This document shows positions 40,940 through 50,000 of a stretch of DNA of 64,000 bases, piece by piece. Position numbers and translations under genes: made by a program. This DNA comes from Haemophilus parainfluenzae. GTDB taxonomy: Bacteria > Pseudomonadota > Gammaproteobacteria > Enterobacterales > Pasteurellaceae. The DNA lies in assembly GCF_014931395.1 (NCBI RefSeq), contig NZ_CP063120.1, positions 1,781,501 to 1,845,500 on the forward strand. Direction: 5' to 3'. Position 1 is the stretch's first letter; each line of letters opens with the position of its first letter. The notes under the pieces are model-generated. The model saw nothing but the letters and a program-made list of their open reading frames with translations, did no database searches and was not told the origin of the DNA.

Positions 40940-41602
40940 CTAATCATCGCTTGAGAAGATAGAAAGTAATCTTAATAAGCTGATGAATAAGTTGTAAATT
41001 GACACATAAATACTCACTGTTGCACGAATGTAGTTTGTTTCGCCACCGTGAATAATATTGCTGGTTTCATAAAGGATTGTCATTGTTGAGAACACCACAA
41101 ACAATGCACTGATCCCTACCGCTAGTGCTGGAATTTGGAAGAAGAAGCTTGCCACAATCCCTAACAATAACACGATAAATAATGAGAAAATCGCGGTAGA
41201 AAGGAAAGACATGTCTTTCTTTGTTGTCAGCACGTAAGCTGAACATGCAAAGAAGACGATAGCAGTACCTGCGAAAGCAAGCATAATTAAATCTTCCATT
41301 CCTCTCGCCACATACATATTTAAAATTGGCCCAATAGTATAGCCCATAAACCCAGTGAACGCGAATGCAGCTAAGATCCCCCACGCACTATTTGCTAAAC
41401 GGTTTGTGACAAAAAGTAAACCGTAAAAACCTACAAGTAACACGATAAGATTTGGATAAGGCAAGTTTAAGCTCATAGAGATATAAGCAACAACTGCCGA
41501 AAATGCCATCGTTAATCCCAATAAGAAATAGGTATTACGTAGCACTTTATGTGTGCTAAGTAGTGATTCTTCCTGTGAATTAACCACAATGCGAGATTGC
41601 AT
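40940..41602 (-). CDS. yccA: BAX inhibitor-1 (YccA) family membrane protein
   Basis: The 220-residue protein has seven membrane segments and the BI-1 family features: [21 protein letters not shown] at the first segment, [23 protein letters not shown], and [34 protein letters not shown] with the C-terminal SIFSSDD acidic end. Members bind FtsH in enteric bacteria or act as calcium leak channels. The physiological role here is inferred only from the family. The gene is monocistronic. Confidence 0.92.
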   Translation of the reverse strand: MQSRIVVNSQEESLLSTHKVLRNTYFLLGLTMAFSAVVAYISMSLNLPYPNLIVLLVGFYGLLFVTNRLANSAWGILAAFAFTGFMGYTIGPILNMYVARGMEDLIMLAFAGTAIVFFACSAYVLTTKKDMSFLSTAIFSLFIVLLLGIVASFFFQIPALAVGISALFVVFSTMTILYETSNIIHGGETNYIRATVSIYVSIYNLFISLLRLLSIFSSDD

Positions 41603-41775
41603 AAAAGCTCCTTATTTTACAAAGAATAAATTTGATGAAACATCACTTCGTAAAGTAAGGGCTACAGGTAAAAAAGTCAATGGTAAATCAAGAATTTATT
41701 TTGATGTTTAAATTTAGGAAGGTAAAAGTGCGGTTGATTTTGGTATGATGAATACACTAGCCAGGTTACAACCTC

Positions 41776-42111
41776 ATGACTAAAAAATATATGTTGATAG
41801 AGTTACTGCATAAAAAGTTAATAGACTATCCTACAATCATTAATATAAATGATGAAATTTATTTTATTAATGAACTTAGAAAAGCCGATATAGATGACAT
41901 AAGATCTAACATAGATAAGTTTATTTCTATATTAGAACAATTACAGATTTCGCATCAAGACAACGGTATATTTGAGGTGAACATTGAAAACATTCATATT
42001 TTCTTCAATTTTGTTTTTTGGATTAGAGAAATCCAAAATAAACTTGAACTAAGTTTAGATAAATATACTGATGGTTTTGACACTAACTTTGATGGAAGTA
42101 TAAAAATCTAA
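41776..42111 (+). CDS. Hypothetical protein, orphan
   Basis: The 111-residue product is acidic and rich in isoleucine, asparagine and aspartate (INDEIYFINELRKADIDDIRSNIDKF), probably mostly helical and cytoplasmic. It has no signal peptide or membrane segment, and I do not recognise it. It is on the plus strand, opposite to all neighbours in the T6SS region, and its AT-rich composition resembles that region rather than the housekeeping genes to its left. It could be an immunity or antitoxin protein or a remnant. An AGG lies about 11 bases upstream of the ATG. Confidence 0.55.
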   Translation: MTKKYMLIELLHKKLIDYPTIININDEIYFINELRKADIDDIRSNIDKFISILEQLQISHQDNGIFEVNIENIHIFFNFVFWIREIQNKLELSLDKYTDGFDTNFDGSIKI

Positions 42112-42153
42112 ACAATGATATAAGTCATTCTGCTACAAAATAACCTAGCGCTA

Positions 42154-42519
42154 TTAATTATAGATAATAAGTCCTTTTACAAAAATCATGTATAATATAA
42201 AAATACTACCAGTAGTCCCCAAATAGACAAATCCTTTTGTAACATACTCCACATATACGCTTACACTCTTACTAACACCCAAAGAAGCAAATTTAACCAT
42301 TAGGGGATAAAATAGCATTTGAAAAGTATGTATAAATAGAACAGATAACAAAAAACCTAATTCATAAGCATACTTATAATTACTTTTGAAAGATGGTGAG
42401 TTTAGGAGCAAATGAATTGCCATAAACAAAAGAACAAGCAATACACTAATAATTAGTTTCTTCTTATAAAGCAAAGTAATAAAAATGATTAAAACAAAAC
42501 CTAATACGAAAAAAAACAT
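42154..42519 (-). CDS. Small integral membrane protein of unknown function
   Basis: The 121-residue product has about four hydrophobic segments (residues 2-17, 22-40, 51-75 and 100-118). Short charged loops such as YKKK and SFKSNYKYAYE separate them. It is AT-rich and not recognisable by family. An ATG at 42519 with GGGAT upstream supports translation. It is the last gene on this strand downstream of vgrG. A small membrane protein in this position would suit immunity against a periplasm- or membrane-acting effector, but that is inference. Confidence 0.55.
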   Translation of the reverse strand: MFFFVLGFVLIIFITLLYKKKLIISVLLVLLFMAIHLLLNSPSFKSNYKYAYELGFLLSVLFIHTFQMLFYPLMVKFASLGVSKSVSVYVEYVTKGFVYLGTTGSIFILYMIFVKGLIIYN

Positions 42520-42896
42520 TAAAATAATCCCATCCCTCTTTTCTCCTATCTACATCCAATATCACTATATTTCCATTTCAGATTAAGCTTTAGAGCAGTT
42601 TTTATCTTATCAAATCTTACAAAAAACAACTTAAGGTAGCCTAATAAAAGTACAGAGTTTACACTCTTACATCAAATTCATAGGAATATTTACCACTAGT
42701 GCCGAATTAAAAACAACTATACATCTGCATTACAAATTTCAATATAACTCTGTTTTTATCCCTTATATCAATATCATTTATAATAGTATTGGAAATGATA
42801 AAAGTGCGGTCTGTTTGCTCAAAGTGTTTTTTTTAAAAGATCCCAAATTTATGACCGCACTTCATTTTATTAAACTATTCCTATACATTTAATAGC
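42520..42896. other. AT-rich gap with a facing uptake-sequence pair
   Basis: These 377 bases have no convincing gene. They are strongly AT-rich. Near the right end, exact uptake sequences at 42802-42810 and 42854-42862 face each other across about 43 bases. On the minus strand this pair follows the gene ending at 42897 and may act as its terminator. The pair is also the last one before the uptake-sequence-poor T6SS region. The rest could hold a decayed gene. Confidence 0.6.
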
Positions 42897-43265
42897 TTAG
42901 TCGTTGATTATAATTTCCCAGCTAGAACTATCAAAGAGATCAATTTGACAAAAAAAGTCAATAAAATCATTCTCTATAATCCTCTTATATGAATTAACCC
43001 CTGGAGATGCAACAGCTAAAAACCTATCAACATCATCTAATGAATCAGCTAATTCTTGTAAATCACGCCATGAAATTAAATAACCATTATCTAAAGATAA
43101 CACCATTTCCTCAAACGATGACATATCTAAGTTATTAGGGGCTGTCCCCACAGCACTAAACTCGTAAATATACCAATTCCAATTATTTTCAGGTACTTTT
43201 CTCAGCAATTCTTTAAGTTCGTATTTGTATTCACCAATCCACATACATCCTTGCATTCTCTTCAC
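42897..43265 (-). CDS. Hypothetical cytoplasmic protein, candidate immunity gene
   Basis: The product (about 122-123 residues) has acidic and aromatic stretches (ENNWNWYIYEFSAVG, DSLDDVDRFLAVASPG, SSWEIIIND) and no signal peptide or membrane segment. I do not recognise the family. The likely start is GTG at 43265, preceded by AGAGGT at 6 bases; the open frame reaches a TTG at 43295, and an ATG lies three codons inside. It follows the DUF4176-like pair in the same direction after about 66 bases. Position, size and composition resemble immunity proteins found after T6SS effectors. Confidence 0.6.
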   Translation of the reverse strand: MKRMQGCMWIGEYKYELKELLRKVPENNWNWYIYEFSAVGTAPNNLDMSSFEEMVLSLDNGYLISWRDLQELADSLDDVDRFLAVASPGVNSYKRIIENDFIDFFCQIDLFDSSSWEIIIND

Positions 43266-43331
43266 AGTATCACCTCTGAATATAATTTTTTGCAAGAAAT
43301 ATTATAATACGGCTATATAATCTATTAATCT

Positions 43332-43631
43332 TTAGAAGGTTAGCCTTGGATATTTATATTTACCTTGATTTTCCGAATACATTTTTTGATATTTCTCTTC
43401 TAATTCATCAATATATCCAGTAAATAAAATTTCTTTAATATGTTCATGGTTAAAATAATATAAAGAATCTCCCTCTACACCAACAGGGTAGACACAGGCT
43501 GCATAATCAGTATAACCAGTTATATTTTCCCTAATTAGAACCGGATTCCTAACTACTATCATTAATTTTGTTTCCTTTTTATCATAATCTTTATTTAATA
43601 AAACTATGCTTCCTAATGGTAAAACATTCAT
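43332..43631 (-). CDS. DUF4176-like protein, second of a pair
   Basis: The 99-residue protein opens MNVLPLGSIVLL and has KLMIVVRNPVLI, DYAACVYPVGV, YYFNHEHIKEILFTGYIDELEEKY. This pattern (LPLGS.V.L, KLMI.GR, YP.G, NHE.I..V.F.GY.DE) is how I remember the DUF4176 family, which occurs mainly in Gram-positive loci that export LXG toxins by type VII secretion, where some members act as effector-binding partners. The match is by eye. Its ATG overlaps the stop of the upstream paralogue (ATGA), so the two are translationally coupled. Function here is unknown; an adaptor for the VgrG effector is the main idea. Confidence 0.65.
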   Translation of the reverse strand: MNVLPLGSIVLLNKDYDKKETKLMIVVRNPVLIRENITGYTDYAACVYPVGVEGDSLYYFNHEHIKEILFTGYIDELEEKYQKMYSENQGKYKYPRLTF

Positions 43632-43948
43632 TTACTTTCCTTAAAATCTAATTTTTTTAGAACATTATTTTCAACAAAAGCTTGATAACGTAGTTGGTAT
43701 TCTACTTCATCATTATCAACATAACCCTGAAAACAGATTTCTTCAATCTGTTCTGAATTAAAATAAAACTTTTGTCCATCTACAGCTCCTACAATATGAG
43801 GACAACCACAGTATTCAAAATACCCATTCTCTCCGTTCCATTTCCCTAAAACAACTCTATTAATGATAAGAATTTTATGATCTGAATCAGCTCCCCTCAT
43901 TCGAATCACACTTCCAATAGGAAGTAATTTTTTAGGTGAATCAATCAT
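43628..43948 (-). CDS. DUF4176-like protein, first of a pair
   Basis: The 106-residue product starts MIDSPKKLLPIGSVIRMRG and continues with HKILIINRVVLG, YFEYCGCPHIVGAVDGQKFYFNSEQIEEICFQGYVDNDEVEYQ. It is clearly a paralogue of the next gene: both share LP(L/I)GS, a YFN(H/S)E.I.EI.F.GY.D core and similar length. The ATG at 43948 has AGGAG 6 bases upstream; the longer open frame begins with a TTG and is unlikely. It lies 40 bases after the vgrG stop in the same direction, so it belongs to the vgrG transcript. Confidence 0.65.
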   Translation of the reverse strand: MIDSPKKLLPIGSVIRMRGADSDHKILIINRVVLGKWNGENGYFEYCGCPHIVGAVDGQKFYFNSEQIEEICFQGYVDNDEVEYQLRYQAFVENNVLKKLDFKESK

Positions 43949-43987
43949 AAATAACTCCTTTAACAAAAAACATATACAATATAAAAA

Positions 43988-46978
43988 TTAAAATAAATCC
44001 TTAAATGCTTTCGCGTTAAATTGCACCTCACCTTCGGCACTTAATAATCCAGTTGGAAGTTTTATATTACCACCCAAACCTGCGGTTTCCTTATTACTAT
44101 CGATGATTACTTTACTAGCGACTGATCCTGGTGAAACTCCAAACTCGGTTCCAAGTTTACCGCATACCATCATTACAGAATCCTCTGTTCCTAAACACCC
44201 AGAAACCTCGCCCGCTATAGCGGCAGCCTGTGCACTTGCTTTAAATTCATAACCATATTTACCATTTTCCCCCAGATATGCTGCAGAAATAAACTCCGCA
44301 TCAGCGCTAAAAGTTTTAGCGGATCCTTTTATTTTTCCTATATCCCCTTTATACTCCCCTTCAAGAGAGGCTGCAACTGCCTCTGCTTTTAATCTAATTG
44401 AAGACTGATCAAATGAACCTTCTGCAGATACAGCACCAACTTTACTATTAATACTCCCATTTGGATGAGTCATTTGTAAATCCGTTAATGCCATACTACC
44501 CTTAGCCTTTGCACTTTCATTTTTCATATCAAGCGATGCGCTACCTTGCGCAGTCACTAACTTTGCGTCAGCAGCCATTACCCCTGAAGCGTGCTGAGAA
44601 ACTAGACTTGCCTCACCACTTACCGAAGAAACTTCACTTTCTGACTCTTGCTTAGCAGTATCCTGATCCGATTTATCTTTATCACTATCGCTACCATCTA
44701 CTGATATTCCATCATTCAATCCAATATAAGCAGACTCCATCAAAATATTATCATTTGACATAACAACTATCTGTTCTTTCGTCATGATAATTTTGCTACT
44801 GCCTGCCATAAATGTAATAGCACCATCTACCATGGTAATTGAAGTATCCTTTCCAACTTGTAACGATAATTGTGTTTTTGCATCAAATGCCACTACATTA
44901 GCATCTGCATAGCGTGTGCCACTTACAGTTTCAATTAAGTCTCCTGAATTCACACCTTTTACATCGTTACCTTTAGAGATAGTAACTGAACGTCCTTTAC
45001 CTACAGTAGTTGATTCAGTCTCTTTGACATTAAGAGTTCGATTTTTACCAATTGTCGTAGAGTCATTCCCCGTCACATCTAAAGTACGGTTATTCCCCAC
45101 CGAAGCAGTCTGGTCATTCAACACCTTCGTATTCATGTTCTTTTGAGCATGCAAATCAAGACGTTGATTGTTCGTTGCATCGTCCATCATCAAACCATTA
45201 TAACCACCGCCTTTATAAGTCTGAGACATCAGGTTCATTTGTGTCTTCGCAGCTGGTAATGCATCAGGTGGCATATTCGTTGCATGGTAAGTTCGACCTG
45301 TCACTATCGGTTGGTCTGGGTCGCCTTCTAAAAAGTCTACAACGATTTCTTGACCTACACGAGGAATAGCTATCATCCCCCAGTTCTTACCTGCCCAAGG
45401 TTGAGTCACTCGTATCCAGCAAGAACTGTGGTCATTGTATTGGCCTTCTCTATCCCATAAAAATTGCAGTTTAATTCGACCAAATTTATCACAGTAAATC
45501 TCTTCATCTTTTGGACCGACCACTATCGCAATCTGTGGTCCCTCCACTCTAGGCTTCGTCAATTGCATTGGACGCCAACTTTGATGTCTTGGGATAAACT
45601 CAAATTCATTTTCTAGTGTCGTCGCTTTATCGCCACCTTCTTGCTCTAAAGCCTGCGGTTGGCTTCCACGATATACAATTCGGCTAATTTGCCATAAGGT
45701 ATTTAAACTCGCATTTGGGTGGTTAGTAAGCTGTAATAAGCCACCTACACTCAGTTGAGCACTATTACTCTTTCCCCAACCTTGGTGTGCATCCGTTCTT
45801 AAACTTTCCAAACGATATTGGGTAAAAGCTTTACCTTGGTTTTCGTCTTTAAAACGACCTGGATAGTCATAATGCTCATAACCACTACGTTGATTATTCG
45901 CATCTCCCGCTTCCTTATTAAACTCCGCCGTCCAACTTGGGTTTTTAAAGGTATAGTCTTTTAACTTCACTTCCGACGGACGCACTCGTTCACTTCGGTT
46001 AAATGCCGTCACCACCGTTTCTTGTAATTGTGCTTTTTTATTGAGGTTATAAGGAAGAGATACCGCATTACCATTATTTAAGGTTTGGGCATCATCACTG
46101 AATATCAGTTTGGTTTGACCACCATCTTGTTCAAAATAATAAGTTAACCCTTCTTCTGCACTTAAACGTTGTAAGAATGCTAAATCGGTTTCTCGGTATT
46201 GAACACAAAACTCTCGTGGGGGATGTTCGTGTCTTAAATCAAAACGATATTGCGTCACCCCATTTTCAGTGAGTAAGCTTTGTAAAATATCAATAGGCGA
46301 CTCATTTTGGAAGATTCGTGAGTTACGTCTTAAGCCTAAACGCCATAACTCTGGATTGATTTCCATTCGGTAGAAGGTTTGTCTAAAACCGCTATCTCCC
46401 TGTTCAAAAGAAGATACCATCCCACTTACACTACGTAATAACTCACCATTACGCCAAATGCTTAATGTTGCTTGGTTATCTAAAACATCACTAAAATTAA
46501 CCGCACTTTGTGGGCTACTTAATAATAAGTTGATTTCAAATGGAGTACTGTAAGCTTCTCGATATTCAAAACTGACAACTTTGAAGGTATTGGGTGGTAA
46601 ATTGCCTGCTTGTAAGGTAAATTGTAAACCGCTTGGGCTTTTGTTTAGGAAGGAGGATATTGCATCAAGTCCTCCTCCAAGACTACTTGGTAAGGATGTA
46701 GCTAAACTAGATGCTGAAGACGATGACAATCCTTTGTCTGACTCAACAATTCCGGGAGATGATATGGCTTGTTGATGCGCACTGGTTTTTAATGTTTGTA
46801 TTTTTTTTAAGCCAGCTTCACCTAAAGATTTGGCTTTCTCAATTTGAGAAAGCCTTTTTTGTATTTTTTCCGTTTTTTGAACAACCTTATTGGCTCCAGT
46901 TAGCTCCCCCAACGAACTGACTTGCTGACTCAAATCGGCCGCACTTGTTAAGGTTTTATCTAGTATTGATTTAGTCAT
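43988..46978 (-). CDS. tssI: T6SS spike protein VgrG (TssI) with N- and C-terminal extensions
   Basis: VgrG trimers form the tip of the T6SS needle. The core starts at about residue 118 (LQFTLQAGNLPPNTFKVVSFEYREAY) and has the gp27-like fold, then EEIYCDKFGRIKLQFLWDREG, WIRVTQPWAGKNWGMIAIPRVGQEIVVDFLEGDPDQPIVTG and gp5-like needle repeats (NNRTLDV, KNRTLNV, KGRSVTI). Two parts are unusual. Residues 1-117 form a helical, then serine-rich extension not found in ordinary VgrGs. From about residue 758 a charged linker leads into an alanine- and glycine-rich domain with alternating patterns (SAEGSF, KAEAVAASLEGEYKG, KASAQAAAIAGEVSG) to residue 996. This is the place for an evolved effector domain; I do not recognise it. 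Confidence 0.93.
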   Translation of the reverse strand: MTKSILDKTLTSAADLSQQVSSLGELTGANKVVQKTEKIQKRLSQIEKAKSLGEAGLKKIQTLKTSAHQQAISSPGIVESDKGLSSSSASSLATSLPSSLGGGLDAISSFLNKSPSGLQFTLQAGNLPPNTFKVVSFEYREAYSTPFEINLLLSSPQSAVNFSDVLDNQATLSIWRNGELLRSVSGMVSSFEQGDSGFRQTFYRMEINPELWRLGLRRNSRIFQNESPIDILQSLLTENGVTQYRFDLRHEHPPREFCVQYRETDLAFLQRLSAEEGLTYYFEQDGGQTKLIFSDDAQTLNNGNAVSLPYNLNKKAQLQETVVTAFNRSERVRPSEVKLKDYTFKNPSWTAEFNKEAGDANNQRSGYEHYDYPGRFKDENQGKAFTQYRLESLRTDAHQGWGKSNSAQLSVGGLLQLTNHPNASLNTLWQISRIVYRGSQPQALEQEGGDKATTLENEFEFIPRHQSWRPMQLTKPRVEGPQIAIVVGPKDEEIYCDKFGRIKLQFLWDREGQYNDHSSCWIRVTQPWAGKNWGMIAIPRVGQEIVVDFLEGDPDQPIVTGRTYHATNMPPDALPAAKTQMNLMSQTYKGGGYNGLMMDDATNNQRLDLHAQKNMNTKVLNDQTASVGNNRTLDVTGNDSTTIGKNRTLNVKETESTTVGKGRSVTISKGNDVKGVNSGDLIETVSGTRYADANVVAFDAKTQLSLQVGKDTSITMVDGAITFMAGSSKIIMTKEQIVVMSNDNILMESAYIGLNDGISVDGSDSDKDKSDQDTAKQESESEVSSVSGEASLVSQHASGVMAADAKLVTAQGSASLDMKNESAKAKGSMALTDLQMTHPNGSINSKVGAVSAEGSFDQSSIRLKAEAVAASLEGEYKGDIGKIKGSAKTFSADAEFISAAYLGENGKYGYEFKASAQAAAIAGEVSGCLGTEDSVMMVCGKLGTEFGVSPGSVASKVIIDSNKETAGLGGNIKLPTGLLSAEGEVQFNAKAFKDLF

Positions 46979-46998
46979 TGTTTATCCCGTATTTTATA

Positions 46999-47030
46999 GT
47001 AATAAGATGGCCGTTTGGCCATCTTATAAT
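46999..47030 (-). promoter_or_regulatory. Strong hairpin between tssM and vgrG
   Basis: ATAAGATGGCC (47002-47012) and GGCCATCTTAT (47017-47027) form a perfect 11-bp stem with a 4-base loop. It lies about 25 bases after the tssM stop and 24 bases before the vgrG start. No clean T tract follows on the minus strand, so a leaky terminator, attenuator or mRNA end-protection element is likely. It would separate expression of the structural genes from the spike and effector genes. Confidence 0.6.
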
Positions 47031-47051
47031 TATTCATATTTTTACGATTTA

Positions 47052-50000
47052 TTAGTACAATGTTTCTTGTAACTTAAATCTACGGAACATATCCGATGAG
47101 AATGGGTTATCCGATGAATCGACATAGACTCGATAGGTTGCATAGCCACCATCTACATCATATCGAATATCAAATGCACCATCTTTATTACTGATAATTT
47201 TACCCGAATTGAATAATTTAATTTGAGCCCAAGGACCACGGAAAGAAATACTACGCGGTGATGTATTCACTTTATTTGGAACCAACGTTAGTTTACTTTC
47301 CACTGCAACATTCATAGAGTTAGGCCAAACCACATTTACTCGTTTTTTATTACCATGTGTAAAATCAATGATTTGTCCATCTAAATTAAGTACACTTCGT
47401 CTCTTATTGGCAGCTAAACTAACTGGCTCAACAATATATTGCGCTCCTAATCCATTTTCACTGCTAAAGAAAGTATCTCTAATTCGTTGAGCTAACTCAA
47501 ATTGCTCTATTACATCTTCTCTTAAGAATGATTTACCTTCCTCTGAATCATCCATGATGTCATTATCAATGAAAGCACTTAAATATTTATTATAGAATCC
47601 ATCTATAATTCCATCTGGAGCAAAGAATCGATCAAAATCACTAATTGCTACTTCTTGTGATGCAGATGGAGCAAATGGATAACGCCCTTCAATCGTCGCT
47701 TTATATGGTTTCACAACTTTATTATTCCATTCAACTTCTAAAGCAATAACTGCAGATTTTAACACTGCTTTCCATGCATTATCCGCAATCTGTTCTAACC
47801 AACGACCTAACGGCTCAGGAACCGTTTTGGCTAACTGCTGTAATTCAATAATCGGATCTGTTGATTGTTGATCAAATCTCATTTGCACAGCTCTCAGTGC
47901 AGCTTTTCCTTTTTCTGGAGAGTTCTGTATTGCAAGCAGATAGCGATGTAAATTAGATAAAGAAGGGTATACATTTTGTAATATACTGTCTCTTCCATCA
48001 TCTTGAGTTAAAATATTTTTCTCATTAACAAAGTTATTTGATATTTGATTTCTTAACACAAACTCTGGTGAAGCTAACAATGATTCTAATGCTTTGCCTT
48101 CAACCCCGTTTGGAGCTGATGCAGGAGAAGTATTAGTATTTACCGTAGCAATCGCTCTCTTCATACTTTGCGAGCTTCCTGTTATTCGTTCAATTGCTTT
48201 AACTGCCTGTGGAATATCCTCAAACCGTTTAATATCTAAGTTATCTAAAGCATTATTCCATGTTGCAATATACTCATTGACGTATTGCTCTGATACCCTA
48301 TTAGAAATTTCCTGGCGATCAGCATCACTATACTCAATATTAGATGATAAATTTAATACCCAACTATCAATGGCAGTTAATTTAATTAATTGAGAATCTC
48401 GTTTTACAAAATAATTAGTCAAGCCTTCCGTTGTAAAGAAACGAGGAATTCTCAATAATTCAGTATCAATTGCGCTAAATAAATCATCATAACCTGAACC
48501 AATTTCTTCACGATAATCTAAATCTGTAGGATAGACGCTTTTCGCATTACTTTTTAAATTTTGATACACACGCTCATAAATAGAAAGATTACTCAATTCT
48601 TTCTGGGCATTACGAATTGATAAGTCATAAGGTTTAAAGGCTTCTATCATTTCTTGATTGCCCTGCTTACGTCCTGCATACCAATCGGTATTCTTTAGTG
48701 CGTAATCTAAATGAGAAAGTAAATTTGCTTGGAGCTGACTCTGACCTCTAAATACATTGCTCCAATATTTACGCATAAAATCCTCAACGACTTGATCAGA
48801 ACGACCACTCTTATCATCAAGCATTCTCATAACACGTAAGATTTCTAGTTTTTCATTACTATTTTCTGGTGCATTATCTAATTCACGTTGTAATCCATTC
48901 ATAATTGCAGGTAAAAAGCGGAACTGCAATAACTTCCAATAAGTAGAAGAAATATAAGGTCCCATTTTATTTCCCTGATATAAGCCCATATCAGTAAATA
49001 TAGTAGAATTATCTTTATAATCACCATATTTCAAGACAGCATCACGTACAGGATTTAATAGCGGCAATTGCTTATCTCCAAAGTAGTCCTTTTCAGTCGA
49101 AATGGGTACATTTTTAAATGCTTTTATTTGCTCTAATACAGCAACCCCTGCGTCGTGATTTTGTTTGTAATAATACTGCCAGCCAAATAATATCCCTATA
49201 GCAGCAAGCCCACCTAAGATTAGTGAAACTTTAAATGTTTTTTCATATGAAACTTTCCAAGCTCTACTTTCTGAAGCAATATTCGGATAACTAAACAGCA
49301 CATTTTCAAATAGTTCTTTACAAAAATAAGAATAAGAAACTTTATTTGACCACGTTGAATAAGTCTGTTGTCCAAGATTAAATTGCTCTGACGATGACTG
49401 AACAAATAAATCATCAATACGTCCACTTTGTAAGGCTGATGTAAAATATATCCCTTTAGGGAAATAGCTTGATTTACCTATCGTTGCCAATAAATTTGTT
49501 AATAATTTAGACACATCTTCATAAGCACCATTAACCTGACGAATAAAGCTAAAAACATTACCTCTTTGCTCTGATTGGATACTTAAAAGCATATCAGGCA
49601 TAGCACTATTCATTTGTTGACACCAATTATCCCAAAATGTAGATAATTCATCTTGCCAATGTTCTCCTTTCCCTGAGAATGTTGTACCTAAAATTGCTTC
49701 TCTTTGCTCTTTTGTTAATTTGTCATACATAACTTGGAAGCCAGATAATCTATCTAGCTTAGTCATCACAACATATATAGGTAACTCACTATTTACTTTA
49801 TTAAAAATATCTTGAAGACGCTGTTGTAGCGTTTCTACATATGCATCTCTTTTTTCTTTGCTAGAAGTTAATAACTCATAAAAATCTACAGCCAAAATGA
49901 TCCCGTTAAGGGGTTGTCTTTTGCGTTGCTCAACGATCCAATCAAGCAAATTATTCCACAGTTTTGAATACAACTTAGGTTTATGTTCGACTTCCAACAC

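Noticed and set aside
41603..41775. Integration site or tRNA at the left border of the T6SS region
   Set aside because: No tRNA, integrase or matching direct repeat was seen; there is only one uptake sequence and promoter-like AT-rich DNA.
43988..44710. VgrG C-terminus as a known actin cross-linking, lysozyme or lipase domain
   Set aside because: No GxSxG lipase motif, lysozyme-type motif or actin-cross-linking pattern could be found by eye.
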